Below are positions 47,500 to 59,340 of a DNA stretch of 64,000 nt, in pieces; the stretch's first letter is position 1; each line of letters begins with the position of its first letter. Location of the stretch: NCBI GenBank assembly GCA_030765065.1, contig CM060990.1, forward strand, positions 281,693,341-281,757,340, read 5' to 3'. The notes beneath the pieces were generated by a model, which had not been told where the DNA came from, did not search any database, and saw only the letters and a program-made list of their open reading frames with translations. The DNA comes from Deroplatys truncata. Lineage: Eukaryota; Arthropoda; Insecta; Mantodea; Mantidae. The position numbers were made by a program, and so were the translations under genes.

Positions 47500-48630
47500 A
47501 ACGCCCCGCAAATAAAAAATAAGCACAAGAAAGGAAGGATAACATCAGATGTCATTGCAGTATTAATTTCTGCACTCCCCGATTTAGTTTATAGATTTGA
47601 TTTGGTTTTAAATGTTTTTGCAACACATACAACGATTAGCGCAAATATTTCATTACGAAGTATGTTTCGGATTACATTAAGTCCGTCCGGGAATTTTCGC
47701 ATTTGTGAATACTGCTAGAGGTGGGACGTTCGAAGGGGAATGGTTCGATCATGGGCGAGGGGTGCAGAGAGGTAATAGTAACTTGACGCAGTCTGAAGCG
47801 ATTTGCTATTGGTTCTTTCTCCACGCGGTCTTTTCCATATGGAGTCATTAAATTTCACTGCTGCCGCCGTACGAAAAAAATTATTCACTGCTGTCTAAAA
47901 CGTAATTCGGTTATAAGTTATTTAAAGTTTAATAAAATTCTCAAGTTATATAGTGCGTTTTAAATTATAGTATTTTAGAGTTAAAACGATTCAGACCAGA
48001 AAATAAATAATCCCCCTTGTACTACAATCTATGTTGGTCACTTCTGTTTGCGAGTCACATAATCACAGTACATGCTCCCACAACGAGAGCTGTGGTTCAC
48101 ACACGTACATGTTATTGCGTAAAGGGTTCAGAAGTACGTGTTATGTAAAATACCTAACTTAACCAGTAAATTCAGTGCAAGTAGTTTGCTGTTGGTGGAA
48201 GCTTAAAAATTTGTAAAGTGTGCATTTAAAGTTACTCAATTATTCAAGGAATCGTAATGAACAATAAATAGCAGCGCATCATTTGCACGATTCCCATAAC
48301 CACATCAGAGAGTGAAAGGTGTTTTCCAATTCTCAAGAGGATAACAACATTTGCTAATGCTTTAGCCGTATACATATGTTGAGAAGGCCCTGATTTCAAC
48401 CATTTTACTGAACAAAAGGAGAGAGGAATGGACATCATCTACAAGGATATTAATTAGATTAGTTGAAATTTCGTAACATTACATAGCTCTACCCGGATAC
48501 GGAATAATGTTTACTTAGCTATAGCCAAGGGTGGTATACTCATAGGGCCTTGAGTCCTCAAAGGAAGATGCCGCCGATTAATTAATAAGGATGTTATCCT
48601 ATTGACTTTGTAATCAGATATCCCTTTGTT
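47500..48630. other. No gene recognised
   Basis: Mixed A/T-rich sequence; no coding region that I can support. Confidence 0.35.
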
Positions 48631-48631
48631 C

Positions 48632-49061
48632 TGTGCCGCGGACCACACCGCTTCTTTGTGTCCTACTCCGAACGCCGGCCGCCCGAGAACCGGGACAATG
48701 GGCTATTGTCCTCGTAAATGACAATGGGCTATTGTCCCCGTACAGGACAATAAGATTAATGACTCCTTGTTCCACGCCGCAGGCCACGCCTCTTATTTGT
48801 GGCCTGCTCTGAACGCCGCCCGGCAGAGAAAGCGGACAATGGGGTATCGTTCTCGTTGCTAATGGAGATGTCTCTTTACGTGCTACTGATACTGCCTGCC
48901 AGAGGCTCTGAACAATAGCCTACTACTTAAAAGAAGAGATGTGAAAGCACTTAACACTCTAGCCAAAAATTAGATGCCGCAGGCCACGCCCCATCTTTGT
49001 GTCTTACTCCTAACGCCGCCCACCCGAGAACCAGCACAATGGGCTATTGTTCTCGTCGGTG
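48632..49061. repeat. Three dispersed copies of a G/C-rich ~86-bp repeat
   Basis: Copies at 48632-48715, 48772-48857 and 48974-49061 share GCCGCAGGCCACGCC, TTTGTG, AACGCCGCCC, GAGAA and GGACAATGGGCTATTGT. The first is followed by an extra GACAATGGGCTATTGTC, a palindrome with 6-nt arms. They lie upstream of the viral promoter region and could be part of a viral terminal or control region, which I cannot prove. Confidence 0.55.
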
Positions 49062-49440
49062 ATGGATGTGACATGTAGCTGACGGTGTTTTCCTGACACT
49101 GAGGGTGAAGTCCCCCCGGCGCTAAAGTTCTATATATCTGTGTCAATCAATCAGGTAATGTTCGTCAATGCATAACATTATCTAACGTCATTGATTTCAA
49201 GATTTAAACGCTAACAAAGACTAAATTGCGTTCTAACGTCTTAGATTCCGGTATCACGCATCGTAAAGGACTGGACGAGACCGTCTATCGAAGTACCTCC
49301 GTCACATGTATTTGATTGATTAATATAATTAAGTGTATATGAATTGACTCGCGCGCCTGGTTGTCATCATATATGTGTGTGTTAGCGTATGCATAACTAT
49401 CACACTCATTGGTCTTAACCTGTCCAGTAACCCTTCACCT

Positions 49441-49740
49441 TATAATGAAAAAACCCAGCAGCTAGCTTCTGTCTGGTAATAACAAGTTTCGATCTACATT
49501 TCACCCCCTTCGCGACTGCTGCGTGATGTCGCTAACATGTCTCGACCTGCAAACTAACCCGGCTTCACTCTGTTGGCGTCGATAAAACGTGTTAAAACCT
49601 GCTCACCAACGTCTTTTCTTTGTATTCGGAAACCACCAGCTTGCTTCTGTCTGGTGAGATGAATTACAGATCTCAACACGCATTCCACCCCCTCCACATC
49701 CGCTTCGTGACGTCACCGTACAAGTGTCTGCTGTATATAA
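49441..49740 (+). promoter_or_regulatory. Duplicated upstream control region of the viral plus-strand gene
   Basis: Two imperfect copies, near 49455-49540 and 49630-49720, share CAGCTAGCTTCTGTCTGGT and CATTTCACCCCCTTC. Each ends in CGTGATGTC/CGTGACGTC. The second contains the perfect palindrome GTGACGTCAC (49707-49716), a CRE/ATF-type site, 18 bp upstream of the TATA box. Confidence 0.5.
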
Positions 49741-49743
49741 AAG
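49734..49743 (+). promoter_or_regulatory. TATA box
   Basis: TATATAAAAG, followed by arthropod initiator-like TCAGT at 49776-49780 and 49787-49791. The spacing of about 43 bp is longer than the usual ~30, so the start site is uncertain. Confidence 0.6.
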
Positions 49744-49947
49744 TGACCGCCGGCAGAGCGGTAATTTATTGTTTTTCAGTGTTCATTCAGTGATAATCCA
49801 AATGGTCGGTGATAATGTGCAGCTGATGTAAATTATTACTGGAGCAAGTGCGGGGAGGATTATTATCACTACATATACTTTCATACCGAAACCTGCAATG
49901 GTTTAATACATTCAATATTGTGTAGTCAACCATCGTATCATGATCAG

Positions 49948-51076
49948 ATGACTACATTGGAAGTGTGTACAGAGAGTTGTCCTGTTTATCAAAGAGTGAG
50001 CGTGTAAGTAACATTTTTTCTATAATTCAGTAATATCTTGCGTGCATGTGTAATGAAATGTAACTTGAAATTATTTTATTCTTCCAGAGAAAATCGCATA
50101 GAGGAGGATGAGGAGTATATTAGCGATGTCGATGAAGTTGATGTCTTTGTGTCAAAACACATGGCTGAATGTAATACAGAGACGTGTACCGGATACATGC
50201 ACTCTTACTTTGCACCAATCCGTCCCAACACGAGCGCATGACATCCTTCTTCCTATGTAACAATTGCCAGGAAGAGAAACTTGAATAAGTAGAAGAAATG
50301 GTAAATTACACATTCATTTACTGCTTCTAATGCTATTCTACTGTGTCTAACATAAAATTAAATTATTATTATTGTTACAGAATGCGAATGACCGTGCCTA
50401 AGGTACCCTTGCCAATAGAGGAGCCGGATCCTGAGAGGCGTGATGTCCATATAGTGGAATACCATTAGCAGAGCGTCATACCCAGCCTATCGATGAGGAT
50501 GTTGCTTCATTCATCGTCATTACTGCTCCTGATGGTGATACAGCTACGAGAGTTGAGGAGTGAATAAATCAGGCGACGCCATATTTCTCGCTGGAGATGC
50601 AGCCAAAACCTTAGAAACCCTTGAAGTGAGTATGACACTCTTTAACCATACTTTTGTGTTACATGTGAAGGGGATCTTCTAATGTATGTATTTTCCCTTT
50701 CCGGCGCATGAAATATTTTGCTAAACCTATTTCTAACATTGTTTTGAATATATGTTACAGGGATGTGAGGAGGGAGCGGAGGAAGAAGAAGAACGAGACA
50801 GTCGAGAAAAAAAACAGAAGAAGGGGTGTAAGAGGAGGATCCTCAACGAGGGTCCCATGGTCTTCTTATTCATTGAAGATACCCTGCATTCGTCGGAGCA
50901 TGGAGAATCATTACCCACGCTTGATGACGTCAGCATATCCCCCTCCCATACCATAAACATTGGACTATACTATGACATCCCCTCCCTCTACAAGATGTGA
51001 AAGTGATAAATCATATGTTTATATTACAAAATCAGACTGGGATATAATATCCAAAAACATTCCAATGATTGAAGAT
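49948..51076 (+). pseudogene. Spliced viral-like gene, 5' part (interrupted by the hAT element)
   Basis: Four putative exons: 49948-50003, 50088-50300, 50381-50625 and 50761 onward. Introns of 84, 80 and 135 nt have GTAAGT, GTAAAT and GTGAGT donors and pyrimidine-AG acceptors. Exon 2 encodes an acidic stretch (EEDEEYISDVDEVDVF). Exon 4 has an EEEEE tract, a basic KKQKKGCKRR and TINIGLYYD. After a frameshift near 50992 it reads SYVYITKSDWDIISKNIPMI up to the hAT insertion. The Y-[VI]-x-[IL]-x-x-x-x-W-x-x-[IL]-x-x-x-IP pattern faintly recalls a PC4/p15-like single-strand DNA-binding domain; this is a guess. Exons 2 and 3 also hold stops or frameshifts. Confidence 0.5.
51069..51076. repeat. Left 8-bp TSD of the hAT-like element
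   Basis: TTGAAGAT, repeated exactly at 59350-59357. Confidence 0.85.
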
Positions 51077-51087
51077 TAGGGTTGGGT

Positions 51088-51390
51088 CGAAAGATTCTTT
51101 TGCAGTAATCGATTCATACGATTCGTTCACGATTCATCAACCGATTCATACGATTCGTTCAGGATTCATGAATCGTCCCCTTGTCCGCTGGTCTACCCTA
51201 CTGCACGATTCAATCATGAATCGTGTCGACCACGATTTGTTCATCAATCGTACCCTTGTCTGCTCGACTGCCTTAGTGCACGATTCGTTCATGAATCGTC
51301 CGCTTGCCTGTTGGCCTAACCCACTGCACGATTTAATCATGAATCGTCCGCTTGACTGCTGCCTATTCTCACTCAAAATTCTTGTATGAA
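51088..51390. repeat. Left subterminal GATTCATGAATCG repeats of the hAT element
   Basis: At least ten copies of GATTCAT/ATGAATC-type motifs, several as the palindrome ATTCATGAAT. A ~57-bp tandem unit with CTGCACGATTCAATCATGAA recurs. The 106-codon ORF here is a product of the repeat. Confidence 0.8.
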
Positions 51391-52003
51391 CCGTCTCCCG
51401 TTTGTACTTTGCAGTTTGCAGACAAAATGCGCAATCAGGAGTTTGTTGTTACGATGAGGGTTATGATTTTTCTTTCACGAAAAAAGACAATGTATGTAAA
51501 AATGCTTTGCGCGCTATTTTGGGTAATACATTTGGAGTTTCCTGAATTGTCAATGAAACCATCCTGTGTGATTCCACTTAAGTTGGGGTTACATAAGCTA
51601 TTATGCAAAGTAATTATGAAAACATTATTATTATATTCTTCTTCATTTCGATGATTAGGCATTCCACCTGCCTTCGCATTCTTTACTCCCATCTTTTCCT
51701 GGGTGTCCGATGTCTCTTTTTACTCACGATTTGTACTTATTAATTAATAGTGGTATTCTTTCTTCAATCGTGTAGTGTAGTTCATATGCTCTTTTCAATT
51801 AAATTAATTTTCTTCGATTTTATCATATAATTTATAAACAGTGAGTTCTATAATCTTATGTTTCATTTATTATTAGATCTAATCTAGTGCATCCTTAAGT
51901 GCTTCGTAAAAAATTGTTTCCGCACTCTGAAGTTTACTTTTATCCACTATTTATTAATATTATTATTGTTGTTGTTGTACTACATATCAGCTGATATAAG
52001 ATC

Positions 52004-52014
52004 GTGCTAGTGCA
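52004..52014. repeat. Left TSD of LINE copy 2
   Basis: GTGCTAGTGCA, repeated exactly at 56840-56850. Confidence 0.9.
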
Positions 52015-52015
52015 C

Positions 52016-52050
<35 letters not shown>

Positions 52051-52340
52051 ATGGGGTTAAGGGCGCTAAACATCAAAGGCCATAAGCGCCCTTACAAGGT
52101 GTAAATATAACATTCAAGAACTAAAAAAAGGAAAAGTCGATAAGTCAAAAACACTAAAAAGCACGCACCCAAATGCTGAAACCACCACACTAAAACATGT
52201 TATACAAAACAATAAAAGGGTAAAACCACGTAACAGGAGCTGTAGAACGTTTTGGACATGAGCGCCAAATGTCCACTGGGGAGTAGAGCCCCCATTAAAA
52301 AGGCAATATAATATCACAAGGTTAAAAGGCGCTCAGCGCA

Positions 52341-54931
52341 TCATATGCGCCTATTAAAAGCACTGTCATGGCTAAAACGTAAAAGACATTCTACAGCATG
52401 CGCGTCGTCTGCCAAAACGTTGGCTATGCCAACAGGCAGACCCACACCACCGCGCAATGGAGCTAAAATTTGACACTCTGTTAAAATGTGACGCACCGTT
52501 AGGGGCGCATCACACTCCTCGCATACTGGGGCGGGGTCACCACTGAGCAAATACCTATGACTAAAAATGCAATGTCCGATACGAAGGCGTGTTAAAATTA
52601 CCTCCTCCCGACGAGAAGCACGGGAAGAGGTAGCCCAGACTAACGGGAGAGGTTTAACCTCCCGCAACTTGTTCCCCCGGAGGGCAGTCCACTCCTCGCT
52701 CCAAAGCGAGAGGATGCGGCGACGTAAAACCATAAAAAAATCTGACGAGGGAACAACAGATGTAAAACTTCTGGGTGATAAAATCGCCGATTTGGCAGCG
52801 GCGTCGGCAGACTCGTTGCCTGAGATGCCTACATGACCTGGAATCCACATGAAGGAGACGCGGATGCCAGAGGTAATAAGCGAGTGGACCAGGTCATGTA
52901 TGCGCTGCAATAAATGGCAAAATTGTCAACAAAAAGGGACGATGAAATGCCATGTGGAATACAATCAACAATGGGGTTGATAGCAATCGCAAAAAGTGTG
53001 ACACTAAGTACAGAGCCGTGCGGTACTCCGTTCTCTTGAATAAAACGACTAGATAAAACCGAGCCCACACGTACACGAAAGACGCGGTCCGTCATAAACT
53101 CCCGAAGCAATATGGGAAGACGACCGCGGATATTCCATGCCTGAAGTGTACGTAAAATTCCGCTCCTCCAACAAGTGTCATAAGCTTTTACTCCAGGTCA
53201 AAAAACACAGCCACGGTTTGACACTTTCTCAGAAATCCATTCATAATATGCGTCGACAGAGACACCAGATGGTCGACGGTAGAGCGATAGCGACGAAATC
53301 CGCACTGAGCGTTCGCTGGAAGTTGCTGAGACTCAAACCACCATGTCAACCGCCCGTTGATCATGCGCTCCCTCACCAGTTGCATTTGCAAGGCGGTAGC
53401 GGACAGGGCGGTAGCTGGAAGGTAGTCGGCGATCCTTCCCAGGCTTAAGTATAGAGACAACGGTGGCTTCGCGCCAAACGGAAGGAAAAAGGCAGTCTTG
53501 CCAAATACGGTTATAGACCTGTAAGAGAAAGAGTTTACTGTCGGCAGAAAGGTTCTTTAACATCAGGACATGAATGCTGTACGGCCCAGAAACGGACTGC
53601 CTAGGGCAATGAACACCGTGCTCCAGCTCTCTCATTGTGAAAAGTTCATTATAACACTCATTATTAGCAGACCGAAAATTAAAGGTGTCGGAATCCAGCC
53701 GGTCTTTGATAGAGCGAAAGCCGGCGGAATAATGGTCTTGGTCTGCCGCCTCAAAGGCAGCACCAAGAGTGTTAGCGATGGCAGCCGCATCCACTATGGT
53801 GACATTGGAAACCTGAAGGCCAGAAACAGTAAAATGCGACCCTTTACCTGAGAAGCGACGAAGTTTATCCCAAACAACAGATGAAGGCGTAAAGCGATTA
53901 AAAGACTCGACAAAACGAGTCCACGACGCATTCGTGCTATCCTGAATAATGCGACGAGCCCTGGCGCGCGATTGTTTAAAAGTCACAAAATTATCAAGTG
54001 TAGGGTGTCGTCAAAACACCCTGAGCGCAGTTCTACGGGCACGAACGGCGTCCCGACAATCCTCGTTCCACCACGGAACAGGCGGTCGCCGAGGTTGAGA
54101 GGATGAACGGGGAATTGCGCGTTCGATGGCAGAGAAAATCGTAGACGTGAGGTGCAGCACTAGTTGGTTAATGTCGGCGAAGTGCTGATCGTCAAAATGC
54201 ACGAGGCTGGAATACAAGCTCCAGTCGGCTTTTGTGAATATCCAGGTAGGTACTCTGGAATGCTGTACGTGGTGTGACAGAAGAGAAACGATGCAGAGGT
54301 AATGGTCGCTGGAGTAGGTGTCAGCGACGACGTTTCACTAAAGACGACTAGCAAGTTGGAGTGAGCAATCGGCAAGGTCCAAGTGAGAAAATGTACCGGA
54401 AGAATCAGAAAGAAACGTAGGCTCACCTGTATTGAGTATAGAGAGATTGAACTGATCAAAAATGTCGGAAAGAAGAGTTCCCCTCGCACAAGCCCTTGGC
54501 GAACCCCACAGGGGATGATGGGCATTAAAATCCCCTAACAGCACAAATGGTGTTGGGAGAGCGGACAAGAGATCTCGAAGGTCCGCGTTAGCGAGGGGAG
54601 ACGATGGAGGTGAATATACAGAGCAAACAGAAAAGAACAAACCGGGTAACTGCAGTCTAATGGCAACAGCTTGCAAGTCGGACGTAGGAGTGAGACTTTG
54701 GAAATGAACGTCGTTACGCACTAACAACATGACACCTCCATGAGCAGTAGTACCCTCCTCCGGTTCAAGGTCGTAGCGAACCGGAGTATATCCTCGGAGA
54801 TCAAAAGGATCATGAGGGCGAAGCTTAGTCTCCTGCAAACACACGACCATAAGCGAATGGAAACAGAATACAAGTTGCAGTTCCGCCCTATGCGATCGTA
54901 CACCACGTACATTCCAGATCAGGATAGCCAT
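52341..54931 (-). pseudogene. LINE copy 2 ORF2 remnant
   Basis: Starts MAILIWNVRGVR at 54931. The endonuclease keeps LQETK and LLGDFNAHHPLWG. Frameshifts lie near 54340, 54190 and 54000, and the region between 53460 and 53110 is broken. The RT box has FVDNF in place of FVDDF (Asp to Asn). Just after it, sequence matching copy 1 near 4665 joins sequence matching 5765. The end keeps WIPGHVGISGNESADAA and CEECDAPLTVRHILTEC. It cannot work. Confidence 0.88.
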
Positions 54932-54952
54932 TAAGAAAAAGGGATAAACTGT

Positions 54953-56235
54953 CTATTTAGAAGGGCGGCTTAAGATTACCTTTTGTTTAACCTTTGGGCT
55001 CGGGCTTTTGTTATGGAGTTGGTCAGACTCCATAGCCCCCTTTGAAGGGAGGGCCCACGCGCTCAAAATCAGAAACCGATTCAAGCGCCGTGAATCGGTT
55101 CTGGGTGGCGATGGGTGAGGGGTGCCGCTGAGCGCGGCTTGTCCCAGGAGCCTCCTGGGACTGCGACCTCCGAGGAGGAGAAGGTGAACTTTTCTTACCG
55201 CACGCACGCGAAGGGTCCTTCAGAAAATCTTTCCTACGAAGTTTCTGCTTTGGTTTCTTTTCAGCGGCTTGCGACTTCATTGATTTTGGACCAGGTTTAT
55301 AGGGCTTGGTAACTGTAGCTTTAATGGACGGCCGGATGGTAGTGGTGGTCAATGCAGACATGGTCCAGGTCTAAGTTTCGCATCTGCTCGTGGTACTGGC
55401 GAGGCAACAACAGAACTAAATGTGCCAGATCGCAGGAGTGAAGGTTGGCGCGCATGATAACACCTCCGGGCTTCAGCGAAGGAGAGTTTTTTCTTTACCC
55501 GGATCTCCTGGATCGCCTTCTCGTCCAAGTACCGCGGACAGTCGGCAAACGACGCAGAATGAGACCCTTTACAATTACCGCAGACTAGGGCTGTTGAACA
55601 GGTACCTTCGTGTGAGGGTTGGCTGCATGATGCACAGATGGTAACGGCACTCTTACATGAGACTTGCGTATGCCCAAAACGTTGGCATTTGAAACAACGC
55701 AGAGGTCTAGGAATATAAGGCCTCACAGTAATCCGCTCGTACCCTGCTGAAATGCTCATGGGCAGATCGACGCCATCAAATGTTAGAAACACGGTACGAG
55801 TGGGTACCAATACGCCGTCGCTTTTGGCCTGCACTCGATTAAGCGCTGTCACCTTCTGGTCTGCAAGATATTCCACCAGGTCCTCGTCCGATATACCATC
55901 GAGGCTATGCGTGTTGACAACGCCGCGAGAGGAATTCAAGGTGCGGTGCTTCTTAACACGGATGGGATAGCCGTGGAGAAGCGTGGCGCGCAATAAAGTC
56001 TTACTTTGTTGATCGGACTTACTCTGAACCAACAATGAACCGTTATGTAGGCGAGTGCAGGAATGAACAGGTACAGCAATTGAGTCAATGGCCTTCTGAA
56101 TGATAAAAGGGTTCACCTTCTCGAATGATTGTCCTTCCTCTTTACCGGTAATCACTAAGTAACAATCAGCTGTTGGCGGTGCTACTTCTGTTACTAAAAC
56201 TTTTCGGCGCTTGTTGTTTATAATGGAGAAAGGGT
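54953..56235 (-). pseudogene. LINE copy 2 ORF1 (gag-like) remnant
   Basis: Matches ORF1 of copy 1, including knuckles CFKCQRFGHTQVSC, CASCSQPSHEGTC and CGNCKGSHSASFADC. The start ATG is directly followed by TAG (near 56236), and a 1-nt deletion near 55370 shifts the frame into the basic C-terminal part. Confidence 0.85.
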
Positions 56236-56839
56236 GCTACATAGCGAAAAAATCCTCCACCATTGCAACCGTCTCCGACCTCGGGCTCTGACTTCCCGGG
56301 CGTTACCCCGGCTTGCGTGAGTGGCCTATCTATACCTACCTCACCCCAGGGTCACACCTCCCAGAACATAGACAGAGGGACCCAATCGCCGTCAGAAGTC
56401 AGCAGCTCATGCAATGGCCCCCCCGCGGGGCTGCAGTTGAACAGCGGATACGAACACATAACCTGCATGACGACCCCGGGTGGTGGGGATGACGCCATTA
56501 CCCACTCACCCAGCTGCGCACCCAGTGCGCGGGTATCCGTCAGGCTGTGTCCACGGAGGATTAAAATAAAAGGTTAAAAGAAACTAAAATTGTGTGGGCG
56601 ATTCGCACTCAAGGTAGGCCGGTGAAGAAGTAAAAGGGTTGTGTAAATGAATGGGCGTCGGGCGAAATGTGCATAAATAGAAGAGAAGAAAGAAGCGATG
56701 GCAATGGGGCGACATGGAAAGAAGTCCACAGAACGCACGAGAGCCTGCCTTGAGTCCCCCGGTCACGAGAACGAACCCACCTCGACCGGACGGGGATGAA
56801 TGGGTGAAAATGGCTATGAATGGCTCGGGTACCCCGGGT

Positions 56840-56850
56840 GTGCTAGTGCA
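56840..56850. repeat. Right TSD of LINE copy 2
   Basis: Exact copy of 52004-52014. Confidence 0.9.
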
Positions 56851-57059
56851 GAAACATTGTATCGATTTCATTTGATCAAATTCGGGGATTCGAATTCATG
56901 CCAATGCATGAGAATACGCTTAGTTGTATTACTGCATTTTCTAATAATTTTTATATAGATTATGTTATAGAAATTAACCGTATTTAATTATATGGTCATT
57001 TTGGCCGCTTTACTTTTCTGTTTCACGTACATAGTAGGTACAAAAGGAATTGCTTTCTA

Positions 57060-57480
57060 CCCAAACATTTAACATCGAAGTTTCACCGGAAATGCAGGTT
57101 TTGAGGCTCTACAAATAAGAAAAACCAATTTTTAGGAAAAGGTCCGCGCGCGCGCGTGTGTGCGTGAATATGAGCAGCATAGCTCAAAAACGAAAAGTCT
57201 GGTAAATTCCAAACTTGGCATTTAAGCTCAGTATCTTCCAAAGATGCGACACAAAGATTTTCAAGGAAATCTCCCACCACCCTTTGCATGGAAGATGTTT
57301 AGAAAATTGTATTTTCTAAAAAATGACTAGCAGTTCTGATTGAAATACATGTGTTCAACATATTTTCATGAAAAATGAGTTGTATATTTTGAGTCTTCTG
57401 GGAATAGCCTCTGAACCCTTGAAGCTCTTTTCATTCTCCACGACTTTTGTATAATTCGTAAATCCTAAGAGATAGACGAA
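57060..57480. repeat. Interspersed repeat of unknown type, inverted copy 3
   Basis: Within the hAT element. Its inverse shares GAGCTTAAATGCCAAGTTTGG-like and TTCATGAAAAT blocks with 40290-40660 and 41800-42090. A (CG)n/(GT)n run lies at 57146-57163. Confidence 0.45.
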
Positions 57481-57908
57481 ATCTTACCACACACACAAAT
57501 GTAGAAGATCTGGTTAAAACACATAATTAGCCTTTTGGGGGGGGGAATTGATCATTTATAAGATATTCTTTGTTGTTGGTTTGAATTTTCAACTACTTAT
57601 ACTTTTTTTATATGTGAATTGAAATTTATTTGGATTAAAAGGAAGTAGATAGAAGAACAAGTTTTTATAAAACTAGTTTATAGAAGAGTCGGTAGAGAAA
57701 GTCGTGTGAGTGCAATTCATCGGACTTTTTTGTTTCATTTGTAGTGACGTTTTAGGTATGTGGTCATATTGGTAGCTTTGACTTAATAAACAACTCAGTG
57801 ACTTTTAAGTTCTTTTTACCTTGTTTTTTTATTTTAATTTATGAGTTGAATCGCATTCAAATTCATACTTACAGAATCTGTGGGAGGTAGGGAGCGAAAG
57901 TTTGTAAT

Positions 57909-58000
57909 TAAAAAACGCACTCCAGCCCCAACTGGAAAATGAACCCGGGACCTTTGGGCTGGGTTGAGAAGCCAGGATAGTGACCACTCGACCACATAGT
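57909..58000 (-). repeat. tRNA-like SINE head (family D)
   Basis: The minus strand has GACTATGTGGTCGAGTGGTC and GGTCCCGGGTTCATTTTCCA, an A-box/B-box pair similar to 19960-20060. It lies inside the hAT element. Confidence 0.5.
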
Positions 58001-59140
58001 CATTTTACGCTTGTTTGTATATGTGTAATGTGTAATCCAAGTCCTCTTTATATAAAGAATTTAAGAATTCCGCAAGGTTTTCTTTTCCCCGCATTTTCGC
58101 TTAGTTTGGTGCTGTGCGTAACTTCTACAAATCGTAATCGCGTAATCCGATATACTATAAGGTCTCTAAGAACGTTTAACAGGAAATAGTGTAAAATACT
58201 GTACCTTATTTTTTGTTATTTAACTTACTGCAACTTCCGTCGGCAATGTGAAGAACTCGTTTATTCTAATGTCACCAACTGACATTGACTGTATAAATTC
58301 ATTAAGCAAAGAGCAATCAGTCCATTACGAATTAAGGTGTTCTTCATAAAGACCCGTTAAACGCCGACGTTGCATTAGTAGAAGGACCCCCAAGGATTTG
58401 ATAAAGCCAATTATAAATAGGCAAATTTTGCATCGGCATATTCGAGGTACTTTTAATGCATTAGAACTGGCTAGTTATTTCGATGCATGTTCCTATACTT
58501 TTAATGTAGATTATAGTATATAAATTAATGCTTTTCAATTATATAATTTTAAACGCTTTAATATTTTATAATCACAATGTTATTCAAACCAAGAATTCTA
58601 AAATTCTTGTTTTTTTCATTTTGCATATATTTTGGTATTGTATATTACAATGTCTACTACACTGTAACCATACAATACTGTGTATCAAATCTCTCAGTAA
58701 AGTACTGAAAATTACTTCAATTGTTTATACCACGTGCTGCAGCCTACGTTCATCCCTTGGCAATGCTTAAAATTCATTTTACTGCGCTTTACAGCTATTT
58801 ACACAATTTGTTTTTAAGAATTAATCTTTCTCGGTACTCCTAGGTTATGATATCAGCATATCAAAGAATCGTGTTGATCTACCAATTCATATTATGAATT
58901 CTAGCGATTTTTTGGACCTGTGTAAGTCACTCAATATTTTGATCATTCTGGAGTACTACGAATCGACAGAACTCGACAATACCTTTTTTTATGCGGTGTT
59001 CTGTTTTCGTATACCATGTTACAGCATCACAATGCTTCCCGCATGGTAATTTCCTTGCTCATCATCGTACTCACTCGGCAACATTCGTCCGGGCTCAGCT
59101 TGGCAGCCAAAGCTTAGGGTGGGCAGTAAACAAAGCGCAA
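58001..59140. other. hAT interior, no gene recognised
   Basis: A/T-rich; ORFs of 60-80 codons without domains. No hAT transposase motif seen. Confidence 0.45.
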
Positions 59141-59149
59141 GCGAGAATG

Positions 59150-59340
59150 AATCGAGAATGTGCTGATCACGATTCTTTTTGAACGACGATTCATGTACGA
59201 TTCTTACGATTCATTTTGAACGACGATTCATACACGATTCTTACGATTCATTTTGAACAACGATTCATGCTAAGATTGCCACGATTCATGCGATTCTCTC
59301 CTTGTAGTCGTTCATATGAACGATTCGTTCATGAATCGCC
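59150..59340. repeat. Right subterminal repeats of the hAT element
   Basis: Three near-tandem units of about 37 bp (TTTTGAACGACGATTCAT + GTACGATTCTTACGATTCA), then CGATTCGTTCATGAATCG near the end. Same motif as the left end. Confidence 0.8.

Larger units (their letters stand above)
52015..56839 (-). mobile_element. RNase H-bearing LINE, copy 2 (internally deleted)
   Basis: Same family as 787-6732, in reverse, 4,825 bp, with an exact 11-bp TSD and a (CAT)n tail at its 3' end (52016-52050 as ATG repeats on the plus strand). The 5' end reaches 50 bp beyond that of copy 1. About 1.1 kb between RT motif C and the last part of RNase H is deleted. It lies inside the hAT-like element and is therefore younger than it. 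Confidence 0.92.

Noticed and set aside
47239-47718. 159-codon ORF as a gene
   Set aside because: It overlaps the end of a hAT MITE and a G9 run; no domain and unconvincing composition.
51069-51389. 106-codon ORF
   Set aside because: It is made from the hAT subterminal repeats; the periodic MNRPL/HDS pattern comes from the DNA repeat.
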